The notes beneath the pieces were generated by a model. That model saw nothing but the letters and a program-made list of their open reading frames with translations. It did not search any database and was not told where the DNA came from. From Hamiltosporidium magnivora (taxonomy: Eukaryota > Microsporidia > Dubosqiidae): a DNA stretch of 18,623 bases. The stretch lies in NCBI GenBank assembly GCA_004325065.1, contig PITI01000157.1:1-18623 (forward strand). Direction: 5' to 3'. Shown here piece by piece: positions 9,475 through 18,003 of this stretch (within the stretch, counting starts at the first letter, position 1; every line of letters begins with the position of its first letter). A program made the translations under genes and the position numbers.

Positions 9475-10875
9475 ATGCTCGTCAAAAATTCTTTAGACAA
9501 CGATGAACTATTAAATAGTTTAGAACTGTGTTATAACACATATACAGACAATAAAAATTATATAAATCTTATAAAAACAAATTACAAAGAAATAATATTT
9601 TCAAGTTTGTATGAAATTTTGATAAATCCAAATAAAGAATCCTATAACCGTACAATAAGTCTTATACGAGACGATTTTTCTTTGTTATTTTCTACATTAA
9701 AACAGATAATTAAATTAAAATTTCATTTGTTAAAAACAGATGTTGCAAATAATTTAATTTCATTTGTAAATTTCTTAATTTCATACGAACGTGGAATAGA
9801 AGGTTTATTAATAAATATTTTACGATATACAAATTATAGAACAGATATACAAATATTAGAAAATTTATATAATTTTTATTTAGAAAATAGCCAATATTTC
9901 CCTAAAGATTCTGTTATATTTTCCTTTTTAATATTTTTTTGTTCATATAACGAAAAATACAATAATTTAATTAATAAAAATATTTTAACGGAAATAGGAA
10001 GAGATCTGTTATTAACTCAAATACTCAAACAAAATATAAACGTATCAAATAATTTCATTAAAAATACTTTGAATACACCAACTCAGAAACAATATCTCGT
10101 TTCTAAATTATCTCCTGATTTGGAATTAAATTTAATATTTTATATTGAAAAAGGAGAAACAAATACAGAAAAATATATTGAATGGTTATTTAATTATTAT
10201 ATAACCACGTGTGAAATAGCTGTAGATATTCTTAGATACATTTCAAGTGTCTATTACACAAATACTGAAAGTTTTCAACTTTATATTTTGATAGATAAAA
10301 TTGCAGAAAAATTCGGTAAAAATATTTTATTTTGTTTATATTTTGATATGCTGTATTTTTCAGAAAAAGAAGTTTTAAATAATCAAATTCCTATAGAATA
10401 TTTAATATATTCATATAAAATAAAAAATTTAGAAACTTTTGATATTCTTTTAAATTTTCTTGAAGAACCAGAAAGACTCGCCTGTTTTAAAAAAGCTTTA
10501 AAAGAAACAAAAATTGATTTATCAATTTTTTCTGATTCAGATCAGAATTTAAAACAAATATTTTATATTAAACGAGAAAAAGATTACAAATATAAAAAAA
10601 TTATTTTTTATATCGAAAATATGGATTTTCAAAAATATTATAATTTAATATGTGATATTAAAAAATTAGGATTACCGTTTATTCCTTTAGAAAGTTATGA
10701 CACACTTATACACTTATCTACCTCTTGGGATAATTATATGCAAGTTTATTTTTGGAAAATATTATGTTTTCAAAAAATTTATTTAAATTTTAATGTACCA
10801 GATTTGGAAGAAAAAAGTCTTGAAATGAAAGAAGGTTTAGAAATTATTAGAAATATAAAAAATAAAGAATTTTAA
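9475..10875 (+). CDS. INTS3: Integrator subunit 3 (INTS3) N-terminal-like protein
   Basis: A 466-aa protein with no membrane segments and an all-helical look. Several blocks follow the order and spacing of the INTS3 N-terminal domain (once a DUF): FSSLYEILINP (42-52), GIEGLLINILRY (107-118), EIGRDLL (173-179), LVSKLSPDLELNLIFYIE (208-225), YIEWLFNYY (234-242), DILRYISSVY (251-260) and LYFDMLYFS (288-296). INTS3 is a subunit of Integrator, which processes snRNA 3' ends and attenuates Pol II, and is also the scaffold of the SOSS single-strand-DNA-binding complex. Animal INTS3 is about 1040 aa, so only the N-terminal half is present; that half binds the SSB partner in the human SOSS complex. The start is fixed by the CCC motif. 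AATAAA lies about 37 bases after the stop. The family call comes from remembered motifs and has not been aligned. Confidence 0.85.
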   Translation: MLVKNSLDNDELLNSLELCYNTYTDNKNYINLIKTNYKEIIFSSLYEILINPNKESYNRTISLIRDDFSLLFSTLKQIIKLKFHLLKTDVANNLISFVNFLISYERGIEGLLINILRYTNYRTDIQILENLYNFYLENSQYFPKDSVIFSFLIFFCSYNEKYNNLINKNILTEIGRDLLLTQILKQNINVSNNFIKNTLNTPTQKQYLVSKLSPDLELNLIFYIEKGETNTEKYIEWLFNYYITTCEIAVDILRYISSVYYTNTESFQLYILIDKIAEKFGKNILFCLYFDMLYFSEKEVLNNQIPIEYLIYSYKIKNLETFDILLNFLEEPERLACFKKALKETKIDLSIFSDSDQNLKQIFYIKREKDYKYKKIIFYIENMDFQKYYNLICDIKKLGLPFIPLESYDTLIHLSTSWDNYMQVYFWKILCFQKIYLNFNVPDLEEKSLEMKEGLEIIRNIKNKEF

Positions 10876-12617
10876 CTTAATTGAAACTATTTTAATATTA
10901 AATTATGTTTAAATAAATATTTTTTATTTAATAAAATTCTGGGTTAAAATACTTTTAACATTTTTTATATGTTTTATTCTACCTCTTTAACCACTTTTTA
11001 AATAAATATATTATTAAGTTATTTAATATATATATTTGAAAATAAACAAGAATACTTTATTGTATAACTTAATATAAACAATATTCTCATAAATCTATTT
11101 TTTTTTTGTTCCGTTTTTGGAGTTAAGTTTTATTATATTTACAATTTTATTTTGCTAATATTCTGATTTAGAATTTGTACTTGTAAAAGATCAATATTAT
11201 AATATTCTTAATAAAGTTTATAAGCTATTTGTTATAACATTTATATAAAAAATTAAATTTACAACTTTTTTTACCTTTGAATATAAATTGTTTTACTTAA
11301 AAATTTGTATTTCCCTCTTCTAATAAGTCTAAAAATAGATTTTATAGATTAAATCGTAAGAAATAATTAATTAAAACATTATTTGAGATTTCCACAGTTG
11401 TAAATATATCTTTCAAATATAAAAATACAAAATAACGAATTATTTTTATTAAATTTGTAATTCAACAAAATTTATATTTGCTTAAAATATAAATTGAGAC
11501 CTATAATTTTTAATATATTAATTTCTACTAATCTGTTTAATTTATTTTCAATATAATTTATGTTCTTGAAAATCAAATTCATTAAGTTTTTAAAATTTGC
11601 TTTATTTTTGTCTAATTGTAATAAACCAGCGAGAGTTTTTTACTATTTATACAATTTGTTTATATATTTACTCCTATTTAAATATATATAGATAATTCAT
11701 TTATTGATAAAATATACCTCTTTTTTATATTAAGAAGATATATTATCAAGTTCTAATCAATAACTACTATATGATAGTTAATTATCGATATTGCATGTCC
11801 ATTAAATATTTAACAAACATCTACTTCTCTTAAAAATTTATTGATTAAACTCTTAGATAAATTCAGTTCAAATTCATTTCCTATAATCTATTAAGATTTG
11901 TAAACATCTAAGTTCCTAAAATGAAACATTTAAATTTCATTTCCAGAATTTATAAATTTTCAAATTATTTAGACTCCTCGATTTTAACAAATATTCAAAC
12001 ATTAAAAGTAATTTATTTCATTTAAAATTTAAATCTCTAGTTTTATAAAAAAATATTAAACTTTAATTTTCCAGTTTATAAATTAGATTTGATTATTTCT
12101 AGAAAATTATTCAAAGGCAGTTATAAAGTATTAAAAATCATACTAGTTATACTTTAAATCAGAACATCTCTCTTATATTTATTCTTTTACAATACGCAAT
12201 AAACTGATTTGCAAAAGTTTAAAAAATATTTATTAATTTAAGTTATAATTTGATATTTGATTGTTTAATAAAAAAAAAAGTAAATTTCAAAATTATAACC
12301 ATTCTATTATCAATTTAAATAACACAAAATTATCTTGAATATACTAAATATATTAAAATATAAAATATATGATGAATAATATTATCTTCCAATTTACTAA
12401 ATATATTAAAATAGAAGACAAAACAAAGAAAAATTAATTCATCTTATTTATACTAAAATTAAATCATAATAACAGAAAATATAAGAAAATATAAAATATA
12501 TGAAGAATAATAAATAAGCACAAATAACTATAATAAAATCATAATTATAAAAGAAAATAAAAAATAAAAAAAATAAACAAATAAACCTTAAAAATATTGT
12601 AAATCCATATTTATTTC
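10876..12617. other. 1.7-kb AT-rich gap
   Basis: No intact gene. The left part holds dispersed-repeat copy B. Between about 11700 and 12000 the minus strand gives faint protein-like pieces broken by frequent stops, too weak to call a pseudogene. Between 12340 and 12510 there are short A-rich duplications; ATAAAATATATGA followed by GAATAAT occurs near 12359 and 12490. The right end is the 3' flank of the ERD2 gene. Confidence 0.5.
10929..10995 (+). repeat. dispersed 60-65 bp repeat, copy B
   Basis: Blocks in order: AAAATTCTGGGTTAAAAT, a T-rich middle with ATATGTTTT, then TTCTACCTCTTTAACCAC. This is one of the two least-changed copies, with 18290-18343 (inverted). It begins about 53 bases after the INTS3-like stop. 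Confidence 0.8.
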
Positions 12618-13316
12618 TTACTTACCAAGTTTAAAATCTTTTCCTTTTTTACTAAAAATATGCTTGTAATATAAAACGAAGAAGTTTGTATAAAGCATAC
12701 CTTGTAAAATAGCAGATGCTACCAAAAGATGATTAACAGGTACTTTTCCAAAGAATTTAAATATCCATCCTATTAGATAGAATATTCTGTAAACACCTAA
12801 AAAGAATATATATTTAGAAGTAAGAGTCTCTGATTCTCCACTTTCTTGTAACTGTATCAATTGTGGTAATATAGCTACACTTTCTAAAAAGACAGAAAAT
12901 GTCCAAAAATATTCAACAAAAAATCCTAAAAAAGAAAATGTTTTTGGTTTAAAAGGAAATGCAAGAATAGCAGAAGGAATTAATAAAATTCTAATATCAA
13001 CATTATCCAGTGATTTATCAATAGAATAAAAATATTTGAATCTTATAAGATATATAATGACAGATTGAAAACTTAAATATAAAATTTTCATAATATTGTT
13101 ATAAACTCTTAAAAAAGAATCAAAATAAAAAATATTCTTGAACAAATCAATATATCGAGCATAAAACACAATACCAAATAAATATTGTGTTTTATATGAT
13201 AATCCACTACAAGATCTTGTTTTTTTTATTTTCTGTGCCAATATTATCATTGAATAGACGTGACAAATGTCACCAACCAATCTAAAAAGCATTGCTAGGT
13301 TTTTCAGAAAAGACAT
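12618..13316 (-). CDS. ERD2: ER lumen protein-retaining receptor (ERD2/KDEL receptor)
   Basis: A 232-aa seven-helix membrane protein that returns escaped ER-resident proteins carrying C-terminal KDEL/HDEL-type signals from the Golgi to the ER in COPI vesicles. Family signatures are in order and well kept: FRLVGDICH (11-19), TRSCSGLSYKTQ (33-44), FYARYIDLF (51-59), SAILAF (115-120), WTFSVFLESVAILPQL (138-153), GESETLTSKYIFFLGVYR (160-177) and a lysine-rich cytosolic tail (KKGKDFKLGK). The Asp of ARYxDLF and the LGVYRxxYL block, both near the ligand pocket in known structures, are present. The length is slightly above the usual 210-220 aa, mainly from an N-terminal extension and a longer loop near residues 99-108. 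CCC lies two bases before the ATG. It is divergent from the small ORF at 13395, with 78 bases between the two starts. Confidence 0.97.
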   Translation of the reverse strand: MSFLKNLAMLFRLVGDICHVYSMIILAQKIKKTRSCSGLSYKTQYLFGIVFYARYIDLFKNIFYFDSFLRVYNNIMKILYLSFQSVIIYLIRFKYFYSIDKSLDNVDIRILLIPSAILAFPFKPKTFSFLGFFVEYFWTFSVFLESVAILPQLIQLQESGESETLTSKYIFFLGVYRIFYLIGWIFKFFGKVPVNHLLVASAILQGMLYTNFFVLYYKHIFSKKGKDFKLGK

Positions 13317-13318
13317 AA

Positions 13319-13321
13319 GGG
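13319..13321 (-). promoter_or_regulatory. CCC start-proximal motif
   Basis: On the minus strand the context is GATCCCTTATG, two bases from CCC to the ERD2 start codon. It confirms the start. Confidence 0.85.
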
Positions 13322-13394
13322 ATCTGTTTTTCTTTTTTTGTAATAATTTATATTATAAAACTGTGTAACAGAAAATGCAACAAAAATATAATTT

Positions 13395-13556
13395 ATGTTT
13401 CAAAAAAGAAATTATTTTTTTACAAGAAAAAATGGTATTTTTATTGGTATTTTTTCAGTAAAAAAACTCGTATTTCCTGACAGAAAATTATTAAAGGAAA
13501 TACCATTTCTCAATAAAGAAGAATGTAAAGCTTTACTTTATAAATGTAATTTTTAA
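13395..13556 (+). CDS. small 53-aa ORF whose 3' part is tandemly repeated
   Basis: An ATG at 13395 opens a 53-codon frame ending in TAA at 13554-13556. The protein starts MFQKRNYFFTRKNGIFIGIF and ends NKEECKALLYKCNF. I do not recognise it. The N-terminal 21 residues are unique; the last 32 residues plus the stop are the first unit of a 99-bp tandem repeat. There is no CCC motif upstream, and the intergenic region with ERD2 is short. It may be a genuine small gene whose 3' end was amplified, the 3' end of a lost larger gene, or non-coding repeat with a fortuitous frame. Confidence 0.4.
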   Translation: MFQKRNYFFTRKNGIFIGIFSVKKLVFPDRKLLKEIPFLNKEECKALLYKCNF

Positions 13557-13754
13557 GTAAAAAAACTCGTATTTTCTGACAAAAAATTATTAAAGGAAAT
13601 ACCATTTCTCAATAAAGAAGAATGTAAAGCTTTACTTTATAAATGTAATTTTTAAGTAAAAAAACTCGTATTTTCTGACAAAAAATTATTAAAGGAAATA
13701 CAATTTCTCAATAAAGAAGAATGTAAAGCTTTACTTTATAAATGTAATTTTTAA
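13458..13754 (+). repeat. 99-bp tandem repeat, three units
   Basis: Units start at 13458, 13557 and 13656, each exactly 99 bases (33 codons). Each unit reads in the same frame as VKKLVF..., ends ...LLYKCNF and closes with TAA. Differences seen: unit 1 has P and R (CCT, AGA) where units 2 and 3 have S and K; unit 3 has Q (CAA) where units 1 and 2 have P (CCA). The array stops just after unit 3 with a partial GTAAAAAA. Confidence 0.95.
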
Positions 13755-14042
13755 GTAAAAAATATTTTTTTTTAAAAAACCAAGAAAAACAAATTAAATT
13801 TAATTTAGTGTAATAATTGGGTTAAATGAATTTATCTTTATCTAGGCTTTATTAGATTTCTTTAATAAGCTTATTATTTATTTAAAAAGAACGAATTATA
13901 TTAAATATTTTGATTTTAATAACTTTAATGATCTAAAAAAAAATTTCTGATAAATTGTAAGTCAAATCTTAAAGTTTCATTTAAATTTATTAAAATCAAT
14001 TTTTTAAAAAATATAAAAACAAAATCTAAATAATACTGCTGA

Positions 14043-14840
14043 GATGATGATAATATATATGATTTAGTAACTAAATATATATTATTCACAAAAGAAGGTG
14101 CTCCTCTTTTTATCAGTACATATAATGATTATGTCCTTAGTTGTTTTATAAGCCATTTTCTTTTTATTTTGTATAACGTTTCTTATGTACCGTTTGACTT
14201 ATTTTGAATCGATGTAATTTTTTGGCTCTTTTATTCCCAAGAAAATTTCAATAAATTTTGATTTTTTAAAAAATTCTATTGTCATTTGGTATTCGAAGAA
14301 TAAAAGATGTGTGTTGCGTATGAAATTTTATAACTCATAGGACATCATAATGGTTTTAATAATTTTATTTTCGATCAAAGGAAATGGTTTCGACTGTTTT
14401 TTTGAGTATTATAGACTGTATAAATGTTTATATTCTTACGGATATAAGAATATTTTTTAAGGTACATTTTATGGTATTTTGTTACAATTCCATGAAAAAT
14501 CATCACATAAGGGATTATCTCAACACTACCTTATAAATAAGATACGGGTTTAGTTGCCAGAAAGATTGATTTCATATCCTTCGGTTAAAAAAATATGAAG
14601 CGAGTTATGAAGGGTAAATATAACTCAGATTTATATTATTTTATTAAATTAATTGCATTTGAGATAAATTAGATGATTTATTGTGAATTCTTACATTTGA
14701 TTTATTATGACGTTTCTTCTAATTTTCTTAGTTTGTTTTAAAGATTTATTCAACATATGATTTCATATTTGTATTTATAAACCTCAATTTATATTAATTT
14801 AATAAAAATTTATGTAATCCACAGCCATGCACAGAAGTAT
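14043..14840 (+). pseudogene. single-frame coding relic, tentatively Mon1-like
   Basis: One frame runs for about 266 codons from TGA 14040 to TAG 14841 without a frameshift, with about 15 internal stops, fewer than the roughly 23 expected from base composition. The first 54 codons are open and contain KYILFTKEGAPLFISTYNDY, which resembles the longin-domain opening of Mon1 (a K..[FL][VL]....G.P[IL][YF]S pattern). Mon1 is the vesicle-fusion Rab7 exchange-factor subunit. Later comes KRVMKGKYNSDLYYFIKLIA, comparable to the Mon1 region around its DL.LLFN.I motif. The resemblance is loose and from memory. As it stands the sequence cannot make a full protein. Confidence 0.4.
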
Positions 14841-14843
14841 TAG

Positions 14844-15361
14844 TAAATTGAAACCACCAGTTTGAGCCCGAAAAAAGAAAAGTTCAAAATCATGCAACAC
14901 ATTCACTCTATAAAAAAATGTTAGAAAATACCAAACTTAAAAGGCCTAATATCTTCAAAGTCAAGAACTAAATCATTTTTAGAATAAAATCTTAATTGAA
15001 ATATAAACTTGAAACCCATTTAGCTGGAATGTAAGATATATTCTTACATATGTATTTTCGAAAGAAAGTTGCTAAATATTTTATTTGCTTACATATTCCG
15101 TTCCTCTTACGCCTATTGATGTTGTAGTAAATATTTTACAAATTTGCAAAATTCTAGATTTTAATATTTTTCTATATAAAATATATTGAAGAAAGATATA
15201 ACAATTTAAGGCATCTTCTTAATTTTTTATACTTCATAATCCAAAACACATCAATAAATCTCAAATTTCTTTCAATCTTTCGATATATTCATGCTAAGAT
15301 TATTATTTTATAAAAATTAAACAACAAACATACTAAAATAAATAATACAAACAAACTAAAC
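14844..15361. other. gap downstream of the Mon1-like relic
   Basis: About 520 bases with no intact frame and no recognised signal. Base composition is slightly less AT-rich than the other gaps (for example around 14821-14880), so part of it may be further decayed coding sequence. The right end is the 3' flank of the small membrane-protein gene. Confidence 0.45.
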
Positions 15362-15880
15362 CTATTTTTTAATCGATTTATGCAAAAAACAAAGTATTCT
15401 AAAGAAGTCAGGACCAGCGTTTTCTATTACAATATCGTTAAATAAAACAAGATCATCTACTCTTTCAAAAGTAAAGTGCCCAAAACAAAAAAAACCGCAA
15501 ATATAGAATATTTTTGAAATAATTTGCATAAATTCAGAATTTTTGCAGCCATCCTGATCATTGTTATAGTGATTGGCAAAAACATTTCTATCCACAGATA
15601 TAAGTTTTTTATTATCTATTATACATATAAAATGCAATGGAGTGACATTAAAAAGCACCATTTTATATCTCGAAGAAGAATAATCCGATTCTTTTAACGA
15701 AATATCCACATTTTCTTTTTCTGCCAAATAATGTGTCAAAGTTTGAAATAATTGTTTTTCTATTTTTTTTTTAGTTATTGGAAATTTCTTTATAAAAGTT
15801 ATGTAGCTTGAATAAAATAAACAAGATACCATTAAAAGTAAAAGGAACGAAGAAGCAATAATTCCACTATTTTTTTTCAT
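15362..15880 (-). CDS. small single-pass membrane protein, unrecognised
   Basis: A 172-aa protein that starts MKKNSGIIASSFLLLLMVSC. A clear hydrophobic helix covers about residues 6-27 after two lysines, giving a signal-anchor or signal peptide, with the remaining 145 residues probably lumenal or extracellular. A second hydrophobic stretch with cysteines (YICGFFCFGHFTF) lies around 126-138. Seven cysteines in all could form disulphides. I recognise no family. The start is the ATG at 15878-15880, directly after CCCC on the minus strand; the frame extends five codons further to a GTG, but the CCCC-ATG context makes the internal ATG the better choice. Confidence 0.8.
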   Translation of the reverse strand: MKKNSGIIASSFLLLLMVSCLFYSSYITFIKKFPITKKKIEKQLFQTLTHYLAEKENVDISLKESDYSSSRYKMVLFNVTPLHFICIIDNKKLISVDRNVFANHYNNDQDGCKNSEFMQIISKIFYICGFFCFGHFTFERVDDLVLFNDIVIENAGPDFFRILCFLHKSIKK

Positions 15881-15884
15881 GGGG
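15881..15884 (-). promoter_or_regulatory. CCCC abutting the start codon
   Basis: On the minus strand the context is AATTCCCCATGAAA, so the C run touches the ATG. This is the start-proximal motif in its tightest spacing, and it decides the start of the 172-aa gene. Confidence 0.8.
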
Positions 15885-16008
15885 AATTTGATCACTGTAA
15901 TATTTTAGTTTAATCATAAATTGAACGTTTAATTTAAAATTTAATTTGTATCAAGAAAGAGAAATAAAGAAAAGATGTTTTGTGAGATACTAAAATTTGA
16001 GAAACAAA

Positions 16009-16145
16009 CTTTAAAAAAAATAAAAAATTTAAAAATAAAGAATTAAATAAAAAATTAAATAAAAAGAATTAAAAAAAAGAATTAAATAAAAAGAATTAAA
16101 AAAAAGGAATCACAAAATAAAGAATTAAAAATAAAGAATTAAACA
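16009..16145. repeat. A-rich low-complexity repeat
   Basis: Irregular copies of AAAGAATTAAATAAA-type units, about 14-18 bases each, fill this stretch. It is slippage-type sequence with no gene content. Confidence 0.75.
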
Positions 16146-16217
16146 ACAAATACTATCTATGAATAGAAAATTGAATTTAATATTTTTTATAAAAAACATA
16201 AAGAAATTATTTTTTTT

Positions 16218-16341
16218 TCTAAATCCAAAAATTCTTTTAAGAAAAAATACAGAATTTAATATTTTTTTATAAGACTTTTGAACAACTAAATTTATTTTCA
16301 GTCTAAAAACACTTTTATTAGAAAAAATACAGAATTTAATA
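16218..16341 (+). repeat. pair of about 42-bp direct repeats
   Basis: Copies at about 16218-16260 and 16300-16341 share a CTAAA...A.ACTTTTA core and the identical right half AGAAAAAATACAGAATTTAA. They are about 80 bases apart. Confidence 0.65.
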
Positions 16342-16373
16342 ATTTAATTTAATTTTATTAAATATAAATTAAA

Positions 16374-16433
16374 GAGTAATGGAGAAGAAAATGCTTAAAA
16401 ATCTAAAAACATTTTAACCCAGAATTTTATTAA
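16374..16433 (-). repeat. dispersed 60-65 bp repeat, copy C
   Basis: Inverted relative to copies A and B. The left part reads GGAGAAGAAAATG, diverged from the GGTAGAAGAAAACATG of copy D, and the right part is the well-kept ATTTTAACCCAGAATTTT. It lies about 250 bases upstream of the charged-linker gene. Confidence 0.65.
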
Positions 16434-16680
16434 ATATAAATTAACGACTAATATTATTTATTACCAAAATAATTAAATATAAACAATTATTTTATAAATT
16501 TAAATTACAAATAAAAATGACATTTTAAAAAAGAAAAAAAACATATTTTTGATGAACAAATTATAAAAAAGAAAAAAATAAAAAATTATAAATTTTATTC
16601 GCTATTTTTGAACTCCTTTGATTACAGAAATTTAATTGGTTTTTTACTAAATTATATTTGTTCTGGATTTTTTTCTTTAA

Positions 16681-17451
16681 ATGAGATACGAATATGGAAA
16701 TATTATAATTAATTTGATTATTTATGGATTTAAAGTAAATACAAAGAAAGCTGCTCGTATTATACAAGAAGATAGCAAACCATTTGAAATACAATGTACA
16801 TGTATTTCAGAAGAAGATGCTGAAAAAGAAAAGAAAAGAATAGCAGAAGAAGAGAACAAGAAAAAAGGAGAAAGTAAAGAAGATGAAGAGGCAGGAGTAA
16901 AAGAAGGAAGTAAAGAAGGGGGTAAAGAAGAAGACAATGAGGCCATAGATGATGCAACAGTGGGAGAAAAAGACGCAGCCATGAGTAATAAAGAAGGAAC
17001 ATCAGAAGGAGCAAACTGTACAAAAAATAAAGAAAACAAAGCTGATAAACCAAAAGATAAGGATGAAGATACAAATAAGGATAAGAAAGACGAAGAAAGT
17101 AAAAATAAATTTTTAAAAATAACGAAAACGTACGGAGGTTCATCTAAAGATTCCGTAGTTTCACTGAGTAATTTTATAAATGCTGTTCAAAATCTTAAAT
17201 TTAAAGAAAATTGTTCAATTACAAGTAAGGGTTGGTTTAAAATAACTCTTCTAGGTTCAAAGCCATATAGCTTAGAAGTACAACCGTTTAAAAATATTTC
17301 TCCAAAAGATATTCAAATTAAAGATACAATCAAAATAGAATTTTCACAATTTGGAAAACTTTCAATAAAAATATCAAACAAAGATTCTTTTAATGAAACT
17401 GTTGAAAGTAAAATTGGAAAAGAAATTTTTGAAGTAATAAATGGGTTGTAA
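16681..17451 (+). CDS. unrecognised protein with a long charged linker
   Basis: A 256-aa protein I cannot place. Residues 1-42 form a short N-terminal part with a hydrophobic patch (NIIINLIIYGF). Residues about 43-140 are a Lys/Glu/Asp/Gly/Ser low-complexity segment, probably disordered or coiled (EEDAEKEKKRIAEEENKKK at its start). Residues about 141-256 look like a compact beta-rich domain containing GWFKITLLGSKPYSLEV and IKIEFSQFGKLSIKIS. The linker DNA is GC-richer than its surroundings because of GAA/AAG/GGA codons, and it produces long meaningless open frames on the other strand. No CCC motif precedes the ATG (context TTTAAATGAG). The gene converges on Pin1, with 120 bases between stops. 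Confidence 0.8.
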   Translation: MRYEYGNIIINLIIYGFKVNTKKAARIIQEDSKPFEIQCTCISEEDAEKEKKRIAEEENKKKGESKEDEEAGVKEGSKEGGKEEDNEAIDDATVGEKDAAMSNKEGTSEGANCTKNKENKADKPKDKDEDTNKDKKDEESKNKFLKITKTYGGSSKDSVVSLSNFINAVQNLKFKENCSITSKGWFKITLLGSKPYSLEVQPFKNISPKDIQIKDTIKIEFSQFGKLSIKISNKDSFNETVESKIGKEIFEVINGL

Positions 17452-17460
17452 ATCGTAAAT

Positions 17461-17585
17461 CTTAAAAGTTTTAAAAACTATTTTTATAAGAATTAATAGA
17501 AAATTAATTATTATTTTGCACAGAAGATTTAGTGATTCTTAAAAGTTTTAAAAACTTTATTTTTATAAAAATTAATTATTATTTG
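17461..17585 (+). repeat. direct duplication in the convergent 3' spacer
   Basis: CTTAAAAGTTTTAAAAACT followed by ATTTTTATAA and AATTAATTATTATTT occurs at 17461-17518 and again at about 17538-17585. The second copy runs into the last codons of Pin1, so that protein's C-terminal Asn-Asn-Asn-stop comes from the repeat. Confidence 0.7.
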
Positions 17586-18000
17586 ATCGGTAAATTATAT
17601 GAAGACCAGAATCTGTAGACACGGGTCCTTTAAATTCGTCCTCTCCTAAAGATAAAGCCACATCTTCAAATTCTTTTAACATTTCATTTTTACAAATTGT
17701 ACCAAGATATCCACCTCGTTTAAAAGAAGAACACATACTGTTTTCTTCTGCTATTTTCATAAAAAAAGATAAAAAATCCAAAATATTCCTATTTTCTTCT
17801 AAAATATTTATAATTTCATTTATTTTTTCTACCGCCATTTCATACGTATAATCATTATTTGGTTTCCTTGAATTTTCATGTTTTATTAAAATATGATAAA
17901 TTTTAAAATTTGTTTTTGGATGCTTCCAAATACTTTCACCGGTATCTTCGTTATAAAAGTAATATTTATTATATTTTCTAGATTTTTTTCTTATCCACAT
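17572..18000 (-). CDS. ESS1: Pin1/Ess1 peptidyl-prolyl isomerase (WW + parvulin)
   Basis: A 142-aa phospho-Ser/Thr-Pro-specific prolyl isomerase that in other eukaryotes acts in the nucleus on the RNA polymerase II C-terminal domain and on mitotic phosphoproteins. The WW domain covers residues 2-28, with Trp2, Tyr13-Tyr14-Phe15, Trp25 and Pro28. The parvulin domain covers 33-139: His36 in YHILIKH, phosphate-binding Arg45-Lys46 (Arg-Arg in human), active-site Cys90 in SMCSS, GGYLG, Met107 and Phe111 in EMLKEFEDVA, GPVSTDSGLHIIYR with His134. All key catalytic positions appear present. The protein is shorter than human Pin1 (163 aa): the LPPGW lead-in is cut to a single residue before Trp, and the interdomain linker is very short. 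CCC lies three bases before the ATG. Confidence 0.96.
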   Translation of the reverse strand: MWIRKKSRKYNKYYFYNEDTGESIWKHPKTNFKIYHILIKHENSRKPNNDYTYEMAVEKINEIINILEENRNILDFLSFFMKIAEENSMCSSFKRGGYLGTICKNEMLKEFEDVALSLGEDEFKGPVSTDSGLHIIYRSNNN

Positions 18001-18003
18001 TAA

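Larger units (their letters stand above)
15896..16680. other. A-rich intergenic repeats
   Basis: A 785-base divergent intergenic region between the small membrane protein (-) and the charged-linker gene (+). It holds A-rich low-complexity sequence (16009-16145), a roughly 42-bp direct repeat and dispersed-repeat copy C. No small gene or RNA is seen. Confidence 0.6.

Noticed and set aside
11700..12000. Minus-strand coding relic
   Set aside because: Protein-like pieces exist but stops are as frequent as expected for such AT-rich DNA, so there is no real support.
13448..13462. TTTTTTCAG before the first 99-bp unit as an intron acceptor
   Set aside because: The frame is already open through this point from the ATG at 13395, no convincing donor is seen, and units 2 and 3 have TTTTTAAG at the same place.
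16561..16794. Minus-strand 77-codon frame over the start of the charged-linker gene
   Set aside because: It overlaps the start of a better gene, is lysine/asparagine-rich AT translation, and has no CCC motif.
16722..17143. Two overlapping minus-strand open frames of 105 and 127 codons, rich in Ser/Leu/Phe
   Set aside because: They are antisense shadows of the Lys/Glu-rich linker (GAA/AAG codons give few stops on the other strand) and have low-complexity composition.
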